This document shows, piece by piece, positions 44,301 through 54,526 of a stretch of 64,000 bases of DNA. Both the position numbers and the translations under genes were made by a program. The stretch comes from Diacronema lutheri (lineage: Eukaryota > Haptophyta > Pavlovophyceae > Pavlovales > Pavlovaceae): positions 379,501 to 443,500 of the forward strand of contig JAGTXO010000022.1 in NCBI GenBank assembly GCA_019448385.1. The letters run 5' to 3'. How positions within the stretch are numbered: position 1 is the first letter of the stretch; each line of letters begins with the position of its first letter. The notes under the pieces are model-generated. The model ran no database searches, was not told where the DNA came from, and saw nothing but the letters and a program-made list of their open reading frames with translations.

Positions 44301-47247
44301 TCGCCGGCACGGCGGCGGCCGCGCCGACGGCGGACTGCGTCGGCGTGACGGGCGGCACGTTGCGCGCGCCAACCAGCTCAGTCAGCGCCTCCGCCGTGCG
44401 CGTGCTCGACCACTTGTGCAGCAGCGCGCGCTCGTCGGGCGGGACGCGGAACTTGGTGCGTCGCTCACGCTCGCGGGCCGCTTGCGACTTGCCGCTGCTG
44501 CCGCTGCCTACACGCGCGGACGGCTGCTGCTGCTGCGACGCACCCTGCGAGCCATTGGTGCCGCCATTGCCCCACTGCGAACCGCCGTAGCCATCGCCGC
44601 CCGCCACGCTCTCGCCGGCTGCGACTGACGGCCCTTCGAAGCGCTGGCGCCTGTCGACCAGCGCACCACACAGCGCGGCGAGCAGAGGCTCGGCGCGCTC
44701 GGCGGCGGTGACGACGATCGCCTCGGAGTGGTTGCCGCGGCCGCCGCGCTGCCTGCCCTTCGACTTGGTCTCGATCGTCAGCCTCGCCCACTCGAGCGCC
44801 GAGATGAGCGTGCGCATATCCACCTCCGCCGTGCCCACGTCTCTGCACTCCGATTCAATGTTGTGCGCCTCGTCGAGGATCACAACCGCGCCGCGCACGT
44901 CCACCTTCATCGCCGCGCGGATCCCGGGATCGATCAAATACTTGTACGGGCAGAAGACAAGGTCAGCTTCCGCCGCGAGCGCAAGCGCCGTGAAGTAAGG
45001 GCACCCGAGCGCCGCGCTCGCGCCGTCCGCGCCGTAGACGCCGCCGTCGCCCTCGTCGTCGGCTGCAGGGCCGCCGCGCGAGACGCGCAGCCGGACTGAC
45101 CCGCCGCCAAAGTCGGCGAGCTGGCGCAGAGCGCCGTCGCCCGCGCAGAGCGGCGCCGCGTCCGCCCAGGCTGAGAGCGGTCCGAGCGCAACGTGCGTGA
45201 TCATGTCACGCGGCCGAAGCGTGCAAGTGGCGGGTGCGTGCCGCACGCGTGCGCCGCGCGTGCGTGGCGCCAGCTCGACGTCCTCGCATTCGGCGCGCTG
45301 CAGCAGAATCTCGAGCTCAACCGCCGGAGCGCCACCACCGCCGCCATCGCCACTGCCACCGCCGCCGTTGCCGCCATTGCCGCCACCGCCCCCGCCAGCA
45401 CCACCATCGCCGCCACCGCTGCCACCGCTGCCACCGCCGCCGCCACCATCGCCGCCACCGCCGTCGCCACTCTCATCAGGCTGCAAGCCACCGCCATGCT
45501 CGGCGCCGCGCGCCCGGCCCCCATCAGCGCGCGCGCTGCACGGCGCGCCGACACCACGGCCGTTCCCGAGCGGATCCGCGGCGAATTTGGCGAGATCTTC
45601 AATGTCAAAGACGCCGGTTGGCCGCGCCAGAGCGCGCGCGCCGCCGCCATTGCCGCGCGCGCCACCGCCGCCTCCGTGCGCGCCACCGCTGCAGCAAGCT
45701 GCACCCGCGTCGGCCGCGGCCGCGTCGGCGGGCGCGGGCCTCGCGCGCTCGCACAGCGCGTCAACGTATACGCTCTTTGTCATGAGCTTGTAGTGGGTGC
45801 AACCGCACTGCGTGCCGTCGCTCGCGCGCAGCACCTTTGGCGGGTCGTCGTCGTCCCAACTGCCGCGGTCGATCCGCTCACGCCGCGCAGTCTCGACGGC
45901 GCGCACAGCCGCGCGGCAGCGCTGGTTGAGGCTTGACCGCCCAGAAGCCAAGCGTTCGCCGCCGCCGTTGCCGCCGCCGGCGGGGGCCGCGTGCGGCCTT
46001 GAGTGCGCACGGCCGCCAGCGGGCTGCGCGAGGCCCACGTCCTTGTTCAGGCATTGGCGCTCGCGCGACGCGAGAAACGAGATGGCCGGCCGGTACGGCA
46101 CCTTCTCGAATTCTCCGATGACAGCACGAATTTGCGAGTGCGTGCGTATGCCATACAAAATGCGGGGCGCCGCGCCGTGCGCGCTGAGCTGCTTGCGTTG
46201 CCAGGCGAGCGCGGCGCAGAGCAGCGCGACGGTCTTGCCCGTGCCCGTCGGCGACTCGACGAGGCACGCCTGCCGCTCCTCGAGCGCGCGAAGCACGGCG
46301 ACCATGACGCGAGTCTGCGACGGGAGCGGCGATTTAAACGGAAAAAGCACTTCTGTGCCGAGCATCACGCGCGCACACCGACTGCGCGCGGGCTCGACGG
46401 GGAAGGGCGCGCGCAGCAGGCGCACGGGCGGCGGAGGCGGCGGCGCCGCCGTCACCGCCGCCGGAGGCGCGTGTGCGCCAAGGCCGCCATGCGCACAGGT
46501 GCGCATCGCGTCGTGATGCAGCATGGCGCCGACGTGCGCGTGCGCGCCGGCGTCCGCCGGCTGGGCCAGCGGCGGTGAGGGCCACGGCACTGGCGTTGGT
46601 GGCGGCGGTGGTTGCGTTTGCTGCGCGGGCGACGACTCGAAAAAGATCGCGCCCCGCTCCAGGTCGAGCGCGCGGATGCGCTTGGCGAGCTGCTGCACGA
46701 TGGAGTCGCACGGATCGCCGCTGCCGAGCGGCCCGGGAAGCCTCTGAAGCCGTTGGGCCGGCGTGAGCGCCGGCGCAGGCGCAGGCGCGGGCGCAGCGGG
46801 CGGCGCAGCCCACGTAGAGGCACACGCGCCGGCCGCACAGCTCGCGCCCAGCGCCAGCTGCTGCGCCGCCGCCGCGAGCGCCTCGGACTTGATCGCACCG
46901 GGTCGGTCGGCGGCAGTCGTGGCGGCCGAGAAGGCTGCGGCTGCGGCGGCGGCGGCGCGCGACGGCTCGGATGCGGTGTGAAGAGGAATCTCGCGCCCGT
47001 GCACGGCTGCCTCGTCGCCACCCGCACAGCTTGTGCATGCGTGCGCGCGCGCGCCGCCCGCGGCTGGGGGCGCCGAGCGCGCAGGCGTGTCGGCCACGTC
47101 GATCACGTCGCCGCGCGCAGCGGCGGCGGCGAAGCGGTCGGCGAGCACCTCATCCAGCGTCCTTTCCGCCACGAGCTCCACCTCGTCGGCCTCTGCAGCC
47201 TCGGGTAGCCTTCGCCCGCCTGCCGGCTCACGGCGCCCCCCGCCCAT
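41324..47247 (-). CDS. BRIP1: FANCJ/BRIP1-like iron-sulfur DNA helicase, three exons
   Basis: Exons 47247-43556, 43152-42721, 42509-41324; introns 403 and 211 bp; 1,769 residues. An XPD-family superfamily-2 helicase: FPFKSPLPSQTRVM (Q-motif region), ESPTGTGKT (Walker A, about residue 331), YGIRTHSQIR, the Cys set for a 4Fe-4S cluster (RERQCLN … RCRAA … LGCPYF), ILDEAHNIE (DEAH, about 790), LVLTSGTLSP, then across the first intron YRGKLSEGISF and QALGRCVRHRDDWG (motifs V and VI). The sequence around Walker A is closest to FANCJ among XPD, RTEL1, DDX11 and FANCJ. It unwinds DNA in crosslink repair and replication-fork maintenance. The Gly-rich insert near 45400 and long Ala/Pro tail are extra; further small introns in exon 1 are possible. 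Confidence 0.87.
41955..42290 (-). repeat. Coding repeats in the FANCJ-like tail
   Basis: A 12-bp repeat (LPTV, four to five copies, about 41960-42020) and a 69-bp tandem pair (units starting 42153 and 42222, differing at one base seen) that encode a duplicated 23-residue block containing SAPTLAGELPTHNEVLDT. Confidence 0.9.
43153..43555 (-). other. 403-bp intron of the FANCJ-like gene
   Basis: Donor TG|GTGCGC and acceptor GATCAG|G (phase 2) restore helicase sequence on both sides (LTVW|AELQATKG). Without it the frame would read through the internal minisatellite. Confidence 0.8.
43237..43515. repeat. 30-bp minisatellite inside the intron
   Basis: About nine perfect tandem copies of a 30-bp unit containing GACGGGTCTGCGTGCGCGAC. 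Unit length is a multiple of three and both strands stay open, so it mimics coding sequence. Confidence 0.95.
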
Positions 47248-47285
47248 CCCGCCAAAGTCGTCGCGACCAAATAAAAAAGGGAGCG
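47248..47285. promoter_or_regulatory. 38-bp shared region, FANCJ-like gene and TFIIE-beta
   Basis: Between divergent starts 47247 and 47286. It contains an AT-rich AAATAAAAAA block at about 47269-47278, the only such block nearby, which could serve either direction. Confidence 0.55.
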
Positions 47286-48032
47286 ATGTCCGTCGCGATG
47301 CGCCTGAGCGCCGCAAGGCAGGAGAAGCGGAGCAAGCCGCCCGAGCTGCCGGTCGTGCTCGAGAACTTGGAGCGCAGGCTCAAGGAAAAGCCGCACACGC
47401 GCGCCGAGCTCGTCGCCTGGCTCGACGGCTCGCACGCGTGGAGCACGTGGGACGGCGTCCTCTCGACGCACCTCTTCGAGACGTCCACTGGCCCGCGCGC
47501 CGCGCTCGACGCGTTCCGCAGCGCGAACACGTCGGTCGACGTGGAGCTGCGCGCCGATGGGGCTGAGTTGTGGGTGTATAGACTCACCTACGCGTTCCGC
47601 AACAAGCGTGGACTCGAGGCCGCAATCAGCGCGAGCCGGTCGGGCCTCGTCCTCGCCGAGCTCATCTCGCACATGGAGGGCGAGTACAAGACGATCAAGC
47701 AGGACATTGACGCGCTTGTGCGCGAGAAGCGCGTCTTCACGATCGATGACGAGCACTCCGGCCGTAAGCGCGGCAAGGTGCTCTTTGCGTGCGTCGACCG
47801 CGGCGAGGTCGACCGGCTGTACGCAGACAAGGAGATGCGCGCAGCCTACCATGCGCTCGCGGTGCCCGAGCACGCAAACGTGCTGGACGTGCTGCAATCC
47901 TCGGAGTTTCGGCTGCCAGAGGATGTGTACCGCCGCAGGCGTGATCGCAGCGGCGGCGTGCCCGCGCCCGCGCCCGCGCCGGGCCGGAAGCGCGCGCGTC
48001 CGCGCAATGTCACCAACCCATCACTTTTATAA
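47286..48032 (+). CDS. GTF2E2: TFIIE beta subunit (general transcription factor)
   Basis: ATG at 47286, 248 residues, no intron. Tandem winged-helix layout: the first wing around residues 15-100 (LENLERRLKEKPHTRAELVA) is followed by YRLTYAFRNKRGLEAAI, then GLVLAELISHMEGEYKTIKQ and DIDALVREKRVFTI, the TFIIE-beta core, and a basic C-terminal tail rich in Arg/Lys. With TFIIE-alpha it recruits and regulates TFIIH at RNA polymerase II promoters. Length is near the usual ~290. Divergent from the FANCJ-like gene and 33 bp from the stop of the convergent gene downstream. Confidence 0.87.
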   Translation: MSVAMRLSAARQEKRSKPPELPVVLENLERRLKEKPHTRAELVAWLDGSHAWSTWDGVLSTHLFETSTGPRAALDAFRSANTSVDVELRADGAELWVYRLTYAFRNKRGLEAAISASRSGLVLAELISHMEGEYKTIKQDIDALVREKRVFTIDDEHSGRKRGKVLFACVDRGEVDRLYADKEMRAAYHALAVPEHANVLDVLQSSEFRLPEDVYRRRRDRSGGVPAPAPAPGRKRARPRNVTNPSLL

Positions 48033-48065
48033 CCATCGGACGTACGGGCCCTGCAAACCGTCGAC

Positions 48066-50531
48066 TCAGCTCGCCACCAGTGAACCGTCGTGCGGCGCAG
48101 TGTGCGCGGGCCGGCCGCCATCAACTGGGGCGCGCCGGCGCCACGTGCGCGTGCCCATCGGCGCGTGCTCGGCGCAGAACAGGCGCTTGTGCCGCCGATC
48201 CGCCGGAACAAAGTGCGTCGGCTCGCGGTCGCACGTAAACGCGACGCAGCATGGTGGCATGCCCGGTGCCCGTGGCGCGCGCGGCTGCTCGCACGCGCCA
48301 GTGGCCGCGCCGCTCACGCGCGCGACGCACGCGTGGCATGTGCCACACGCGAGCTCCGCCGCGCGCTCCGCCGCGCGCTCCGCGCGCGCCTGTGCGCTGC
48401 GCTGCTTAGCTGCGCGTGGCCTCGGCGCGGTTGGGTCCGTCGCCATGCGCGTGAGGAACGATGCGATCGCGTTGGGATAGGTCCAAAGCGGGACCCACTG
48501 CCCGCTTGCCCTCAGCTGCACGACGGGCGTCGCGCACACCGGCGGCCTCTTGCCGACGAGCACGAGCTTGCGATACCCGACCGCACCGAGAAACCGCCGC
48601 CGCTGCGTGCACACCAAATCGCGTTTCAAAAAAGTGACCAAGCTGCCGCCCTCCACGCTGCGCCCGAGCCGGACCAGCATGCGGCTGCCAGGGAGTGTGG
48701 ACTCAACGCTGCCTTCGCGGCCTTGCCACCGGCCCGCCTTGACGACGCGAACCATCGTGCGCCCTGCACGCTCCGCGTCGTCGGCGCCGTCGTCTGCGCT
48801 GCCATCCGCGCCGTCCGTGCCGGCCGCGCCGGCTGCGCTATTGTGCATGTCGCACGCACCATCGCCCACCTGCGCACATGCGCCCGCGCGCACGCCCGCA
48901 TCAAAGCCTAGGCGCGCTGCAGCACAGGTGCCCACCGCAGTGACGGGCATCACCGCAGTGACGGGCATCACCGCAGTGACGGGCATCACCGCAGTGACGG
49001 GCATCACCGCAGTGACGGGCATCACCGCAGTGACGGGCATCGCAACGGGCAGGTGCACGACCGTGCGGAGATGCGTCTCCACCTCCGCTGCGGAGCGCCG
49101 CTCGCAAAAGAATTGCGGGCGTGCGCTGACTGGGTGTTCGCTCGCGCCGCTGGCGGGTCCGGCGCCGCTGCCGGACCCGCCAGCGCCGTTGGGGCCGTTG
49201 GCGCCATCGGCGCCATGAGACCCGTCGACGACGCCGGACCCGCCAGCGCCGCCAGCGCCGTCGGCGCCGTCGGCACCGTCGGCGCCATTGGAAGCATCAA
49301 CGCCGCCAGACCCGCCAGCGCCGTCGACGACGCCGGACCCGCCAGCGCCGCCAGCGCCGTCGGCGCCGTCGGCACCGTCGGCGCCATGAGAACCGTCGAC
49401 GACGCCGGACCCGCCAGCGCCGCCAGCGCCGCCAGCGCCGTCGGCACCGTCGGCGCCATGAGACCCGTCGACGACGCCGGAGCTGCAAGCGCCGCCAGCG
49501 CCGTCGGCGCCGTCGGCACCGTCGGCGCCATGAGACCCGTCGACGACGCCGGAGCTGCAAGCGCCGCCAGCGCCGTCGGCGCCGTCGGCACCGTCGGCGC
49601 CATGAGAACCGTCGACGACGCCGGAGCTGCAAGCGCCGCCCCCCACCGACGGCGCGCGCGGCAGCGACACGCACAGCCAATGCCCATCGTGCAGCGTGGC
49701 GTACGGGCAGCGGAAGAGCGTGCGCCGCTTCATGCATGGCGGGCAGCCGGGTCGGTGCGACGTCTCCTGACTGTACACTGGCACCGGCCGCTCGGCGGTC
49801 GACGGGGGCGTCGGCGGTGTCCACCCGCACAGCGACGGGCGCACGGTGGGGGTGCTCGCACGGCGGCGCGTCCTGCTGCGAGCGCGATTGCCTGCACCGG
49901 ACCCGGCATTGCCGCCGCCGCGCTGCCGCCGCGGCTGCTGCTCGCCGCGCCAGCCCGTCCTGGCGCGCATTGTCGCGTCGGCCGTGCTCGCAAAGCGCGC
50001 GGGCAGCAAGAGCGGCTCGTCGCTAGGCGTGCTTTCAGTCCCGCGGCCGTCGAAAAGGTGCGCGAGCTGCTCGGCCCTGTGCCGCACCACCTCCTCGAGC
50101 ACGACGCCGATCATCCGCGCCTTCTGCACTTGTCTGCCTGCACCCGTGCACGGCCGTCCGCGCTTGCGCGGACGGCATGGTCGATTTTTGCGCGCGGCCT
50201 CGGCCGTGTCGGAGAGCATCGAGGCGAGCGCGCGCACCGATTCGTCGGAGAGGGCCTCGAGATTTGGCCAGATTGGGTCGAAGAGCCCCTCGCCGAGCGC
50301 ACCCTCGCGCTCACCGCGCTCGAGAGCGTCGAGCCGCCCGCATACTCGGCCGCGCAGCTTGTTGCTGAGATGCCGTGTGCCCTGCAGCCACTCCTCCAAG
50401 AAGGCGCCGGTCGGCGCGCCAAGGCTCGACGCCAGCTCGCGCGCATCATTGCACCCGCTCTGCTCCATCCACGCGCGCACGCGAGCGCGCAGTGAGCCCG
50501 TCACAACGCCGATCGCCACCGCGGACTCCAT
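48066..50531 (-). CDS. Repeat-rich protein with EsV-1-7-like motif and AT-hook-like segment
   Basis: ATG at 50531, 821 residues in one frame. N-terminal helical region (RVRAWMEQSGCNDARELASS … LEEWLQG) resembles a helix-turn-helix; then RKRGRPC, an AT-hook-like core. The middle consists of GADGADGAGG-type repeats and six MPVTAV units. Near the C-terminus a KOW-like segment (AGRWQGREGSVES) is followed by one C-x4-C-x18-C-x2-H unit (CVAFTCD … FCAEH), close to the EsV-1-7 motif of algae and their viruses. These parts suggest a nuclear DNA- or RNA-binding protein, but the function is unknown. Unrecognised introns could exist. Confidence 0.6.
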   Translation of the reverse strand: MESAVAIGVVTGSLRARVRAWMEQSGCNDARELASSLGAPTGAFLEEWLQGTRHLSNKLRGRVCGRLDALERGEREGALGEGLFDPIWPNLEALSDESVRALASMLSDTAEAARKNRPCRPRKRGRPCTGAGRQVQKARMIGVVLEEVVRHRAEQLAHLFDGRGTESTPSDEPLLLPARFASTADATMRARTGWRGEQQPRRQRGGGNAGSGAGNRARSRTRRRASTPTVRPSLCGWTPPTPPSTAERPVPVYSQETSHRPGCPPCMKRRTLFRCPYATLHDGHWLCVSLPRAPSVGGGACSSGVVDGSHGADGADGADGAGGACSSGVVDGSHGADGADGADGAGGACSSGVVDGSHGADGADGAGGAGGAGGSGVVDGSHGADGADGADGAGGAGGSGVVDGAGGSGGVDASNGADGADGADGAGGAGGSGVVDGSHGADGANGPNGAGGSGSGAGPASGASEHPVSARPQFFCERRSAAEVETHLRTVVHLPVAMPVTAVMPVTAVMPVTAVMPVTAVMPVTAVMPVTAVGTCAAARLGFDAGVRAGACAQVGDGACDMHNSAAGAAGTDGADGSADDGADDAERAGRTMVRVVKAGRWQGREGSVESTLPGSRMLVRLGRSVEGGSLVTFLKRDLVCTQRRRFLGAVGYRKLVLVGKRPPVCATPVVQLRASGQWVPLWTYPNAIASFLTRMATDPTAPRPRAAKQRSAQARAERAAERAAELACGTCHACVARVSGAATGACEQPRAPRAPGMPPCCVAFTCDREPTHFVPADRRHKRLFCAEHAPMGTRTWRRRAPVDGGRPAHTAPHDGSLVAS
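48932..49040 (-). repeat. 18-bp coding repeat (MPVTAV)
   Basis: Six perfect tandem units of ACGGGCATCACCGCAGTG on the plus strand. Confidence 0.95.
49170..49640 (-). repeat. Gly/Ala/Asp coding repeat array
   Basis: Units of roughly 54-75 bp built from GGCGCCGTCGGCACCGTC-type 9-bp subrepeats, encoding SGVVDGSHGADGADGAGG variants. The frame is kept throughout. Confidence 0.9.
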
Positions 50532-50603
50532 CCTTGCCCACGGATGGAGGGCGGCTCCCGAGGGTGAGTACACAGTACATACTACTACGGCGCTTACGTA
50601 TGA

Positions 50604-50625
50604 GGGGTTCGCCTAGATTTCGCCC
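50604..50625 (+). repeat. Left terminal inverted repeat
   Basis: 22 bp identical, inverted, to 52483-52504. Confidence 0.9.
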
Positions 50626-50666
50626 GAGGCTCATATTCGCCCAACGACGGTGCCGAAGGGCGGGAG

Positions 50667-51982
50667 ATGTCGAGGACCATGGGCGGCGCGAGTGGGCGCC
50701 ATGGGGGGCAGCTCAGCGGCGCGGCGCGCGCGCGAGGAGCCGCCAAGAAGGCGGTGGGGGTGCGCGTCGTCGAGCGCCAGCCGCTCGAGCCGGTGCACAT
50801 CAACGCGACGCACGCGCACGCCTACATCGAGAAGGCGATCGCCGACGCGGCGCGGACGCAGGCGCTCGAGGTGGATCTCGCGGCTATGCAGGCGCAGCTC
50901 GACGCGCTCAGGGCGGAGGCGAAACAGCGCGCGAAGCGCTTGCGCGAAGCGCTCGCCGACGCGCCGGCGGGCCACACGCGCGGGCAGGCTCTGACCGACG
51001 CCGAGCCGTCGGCACAGCGGATGGCGGCCGCGCCGCGCGTCGTCGGCACCTCCAAGACGGCGCGAAGGCTCCTTTCGTCCGTCGCGCGCGGCTAGGAGGT
51101 GACCATCAAACCAAAGGCTACGTACCGCAACGGCTACGAGATGGACGACGTGTAAAACCTGTGCGCGCGGATCAAAACGGGCAGCCTCACGCTTGCCGAG
51201 GTGCGGCGCAACCCGAGCACGTACAAGGTGCCGCGCAAGACGCCCGAGGGCTACCTCAAGCCGCGCGCGTCTGACGGTGCGCCGAAGTGGCTAGTCATGC
51301 GTGACGAGCAGCGGATAACGACGCTGCCCAAGGACGTCGGGCCCCCGCACGGTGCTCGGCGAGGCGGTCGAAAAGAAGCTGATGGTCACGATCGCCGATG
51401 CCGCGCTGATGCACTGCCCGTACCGCTACGCTGAGATCGAGGAGCTCCTTCGCCGCACGTGCATCAAGATGAACCTCGTCGTCCCCAAGACGGGCACGCC
51501 GTACACGCAGCTGACGGACGTGTCGACGATGGTCGCAGGATTCGTCCGCCGGTGCGCCGAGCGTGGCGTCCACTTCATCGAGAAGAACCTGGGCGACCAT
51601 TGCCGAGTTCTGGGGCAAGCACCATGCCAGCATCGTGTCGGCGGAGGCCGTGCTCGAGGCGGCCGGCGGCGAGCTGAGCGAGGTCACCAAGGTGGGCGAC
51701 CTCAAGGCGCTGATCATCTCGCGCACCGGGCACATTCCCACAAACAAGAATGGCGGCGACGCGCTCCGCGCGGAGGCGGAGGCCGCGCTCGACGCTTCGG
51801 CGACCACGCTGATGCCCGACGAGGACCTGGCTTCTGCCAGCGTCGGCGGCAGCTGCCCGTCGTGCAACAAGGAGCACGCCGCTGGCCAGCTCACGCCCGA
51901 CGAGAACGGCAAGCTGTGGTGCGAGTGCGGCGGGCGTGTCAATTTCGGGGACGAGGCGGAGTCGGCGGAGCCCGTTGAGTGA
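50667..51982 (+). pseudogene. Element-borne protein of unknown family, dead copy
   Basis: ATG at 50667. The frame is interrupted by TAG (51093-51095) and TAA (51153-51155), then shifts at a C-run (51342-51346) and again near 51598; each shift is explained by one extra C. Read through, it is about 435 residues: a coiled coil (ALEVDLAAMQAQLDALRAEA), TLAEVRRNPSTYKVPRKTPE, CPYRYAEIEELLRRTCIKMN, TIAEFWGKHHASIVSAEAVL and a C-terminal zinc-ribbon-like end (SCPSCNK … WCECGG). I do not recognise the family. Confidence 0.7.
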
Positions 51983-52482
51983 GTGGCGCTGAGATTGCAG
52001 CAGTCAAGCCTGAGCGATGCGCGCGTCACGGCGGACGTCTCATATGCGGTGTGGCGCCCGACCGCGGCCGAGCGTGCGACACGTCGCACGCGCGGCACGC
52101 GCCGGCACGCGCGGCTGCATCCTCCACTCCGACTGCACGAGGGCAAAGTGGGTGGTCCCAGCGGTCTTGGCGGTCTAGTTGACGTGCCGGGTAGTGGGCT
52201 GCAGGGGGGTGGGGGGCGCTGTGGAGGCCTGCCATCGACCAGAAGCGAGCACACGCTCGCAGGCAAGCGCAGCCGCGCCCGGTAAATATTCGCCCAGAGC
52301 AGCTTGTTGGGGGCAACTTCAGCGTGTTGTAGCGGCGCGTGGAGACGTCGGGCGTCGACACGCCCAGCGCAAATTTCGCCGAGACGGCAGTGCTCCATGT
52401 GCTCTCGCGAGCGCATCGCGTCGCGATCACATGGACGGCCCGGCCAACATGCTGAATGAAGGTCACTTTTGGCAGTTATCTT
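51983..52482. other. Right part of the TIR element, no gene recognised
   Basis: About 500 bp between the broken gene and the right TIR. Frames are open on both strands but nothing recognisable is present. Confidence 0.5.
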
Positions 52483-52504
52483 GGGCGAAATCTAGGCGAA
52501 CCCC
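52483..52504 (-). repeat. Right terminal inverted repeat
   Basis: 22 bp identical, inverted, to 50604-50625. Confidence 0.9.
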
Positions 52505-52889
52505 CTCCATATACTAACGACGCTTCCGACGGGTCAGGAAGTGCGGGGTCAGGAAGTGCGCAGCGAGGCGCCAGGCGGAGCAGGCCCAAAGGCCCACACG
52601 CGCCTAGCCACCGCGCGCCGCCGCCCGCGCGCCGCCGCACCGGTGGCCGCCGTCAACCACACCACCGGCCGACGCGCACGCGCACGCCGAGGCCCCAAGA
52701 TCGTCGGCGACGACCGCCACCCCCGAGCCGCCGCCTGCCACGTCGCCAAGCCGCCCGCCGCCGCTGCAGAGCGCGACGCCCGCCGCCAGCGAGCCGCCGC
52801 CCTCCCCGCCGCGTCGCAGCCCCCTGCCGCCGCCGCGAAGCGCACCGCCACACGCCGCCAGCGTGGCAAGCGCCGCGATGCTGGCCGCG
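52505..52889. other. Sequence before the 189-bp repeat
   Basis: Holds a 14-bp tandem pair (GGGTCAGGAAGTGC, about 52528-52555) and Arg/Ala/Pro-coding GC-rich DNA open in several frames. No gene is supported. Confidence 0.4.
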
Positions 52890-53600
52890 TGGCCGTGCGC
52901 GCGCGCCCCGCCACCCCCAACCCCACCGACCGGGGCGAAAAGTACGTTGTTCGCGGTGCCGGCGCAGTCGATGGGCAGGGGCGGCGGGGAGCGCGGGGCG
53001 CGGCCATCGGAGCGCGAGGGCGCAGCCGTCGCAAGCGAAAGTTTCGTCGTAGAGAAGGCCACGCCGCCGTCGCTCGTGCGGCCGTGCGCGCGCGCCCCGC
53101 CACCCCCAAACCCACCGACCGGGGCGAAAAGTACGTTGTTCGCGGTGCCGGCGCAGTCGATGGGCAGGGGCGGCGGGGCGCGCGGAGCGCGGCCATCGGA
53201 GCGCGAGGGCGCAGCCGTCGCAAGCGAAGGTTTCGTCGTAGAGAAGGCCACGCCGCCGTCGCTCGTGCGGCCGTGCGCGCGCGCCCCGCCATCCCCAAAC
53301 CGACCGACCGGGGCGAAAAGTACGTTGTTCGCGGTGCCGGCGCAGTCGATGGGCAGGGGCGGCGGGGCGCGCGGAGCGCGGCCAGCAGAGCGCGAGGTCG
53401 CAGCCGTCGCAAGCAAAGGTTTCGTCGTAGAGAAGGCCACGCCGCCGTCGCTCGTGCGGCCGTGCGCGCGCGCCCCGCCACCCCCAAACCCACCGACCGG
53501 GGCGAAAAGTACGTTGTTCGCGGTGCCGGCGCAGTCGATGAGTAGGGGCGGCGGGGCGCGCGGAGCGCGGCCAGCAGAGCGCGAGGGCGCAGCCTGGATG
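52890..53600. repeat. 189-bp tandem repeat, about four copies
   Basis: The landmark GGGGCGAAAAGTACGTTG starts at 52932, 53121, 53310 and 53499, exactly 189 bp (63 codons) apart, with few differences between copies. At least two plus frames and one minus frame are open across the array, so coding strand cannot be decided. Confidence 0.95.
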
Positions 53601-53639
53601 GCCAAGGCAGGCGTCGTCAAGGCAGCCGGCGTTCCGAAG

Positions 53640-54526
53640 CTGCCGGCGTGCCGCGCCGGCGCGCGCCGCGCCGACGGGGACCACGGCGCCTCGCAGCTGT
53701 TCAAAATACACAGTATGGGTACATACGACGGAGAAGCGCCGTCGCGGACGCGCCAAGTGACGGCGCAGCGCAGCTGCGCACCCGCCAGCCGCGTACGCGG
53801 GTGCGCGACCTGCCCGCGCTGCCGAGCGTCAGGGCTGCAGCGCAGCTCGCTGACATGCGCGCGCCGCCGCTCGTCGGTTGCAACGCGCGTGGCGAGCCGA
53901 CGGTCGGTGGTCGGCGTGCCGCGGCACATCGACCCGCGCGCGCAGCGTGACGACGCGTTCTGTTGGCTCGATCAGCGCGCGCGCGAGACGATCGGCGAGG
54001 TGCAGCGCCCGTTTGAGCTATTGCCTCATGTGCACGCCGATCTGCGCGTGCAATTTGCGCTCGGCGCGGAGCTGAGCGACGCGCTCGACGTGATGGCGAA
54101 CGAGATGTACGCGCGGCTGTGCAGCCGCGACGGTGGCGAACTCTCCGCCGCAGACCTCGGGCATGGATCTTGTGAGCGACGCGGCGCTACGATGTTCGCT
54201 CACGCCCGATGAGCGCACATGGCTGACCCGACGAGCCAGCTGCGCGCGCGCGACACCAAGCCCCCGCGAGCCGCCCCAATTAGGTGGCGACGGCCGCGCG
54301 CGTGGAATCGTGTACCGGCACGAGCTCGCGCTGCACACCACGCGACGAGTCCGCCACTCAGCGAGCAGTGGAGCGATTTGCCATCGCACGTCGCATCTCA
54401 GCGCCAAGCGCGCACGCTGGCGCGCCCGCCGGCGCTGAGTTCGCTGGCAAGTGGGCGCAGCGAGCTTGGGTGGACGCTGTGGACGGCGCGGCGAGGGCGC
54501 GCGGGAGCGCCGGCCGAGCGAGCTGA
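53640..54526 (+). pseudogene. Possible degraded or spliced coding region, unknown
   Basis: Protein-like stretches appear in turn in three plus frames: DDAFCWLDQRARETIGEVQR … SDALDVMANEMYARL (to about 54150), then GMDLVSDAALRCSLTPDERT (to about 54340), then ATQRAVERFAIARRISAPSA … GKWAQRAWVDAVDG (to 54526). The changes are too close for ordinary introns at the first junction. Unrecognised. Confidence 0.3.

Larger units (their letters stand above)
50604..52504. mobile_element. Decayed DNA element with perfect 22-bp terminal inverted repeats
   Basis: GGGGTTCGCCTAGATTTCGCCC at 50604 recurs inverted at 52483-52504. The similarity continues outward, imperfectly, for about 15 bp (GGCGCTTACGTATG versus the complement of CATATACTAACGACGC). 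The 1.9-kb interior carries one broken gene. No transposase is recognised and no clear target-site duplication is seen. Confidence 0.8.

Noticed and set aside
43259-44590. Plus-strand frame with repeated RDGGSGRVCV blocks
   Set aside because: It is the intronic minisatellite and the antisense of helicase exon 1.
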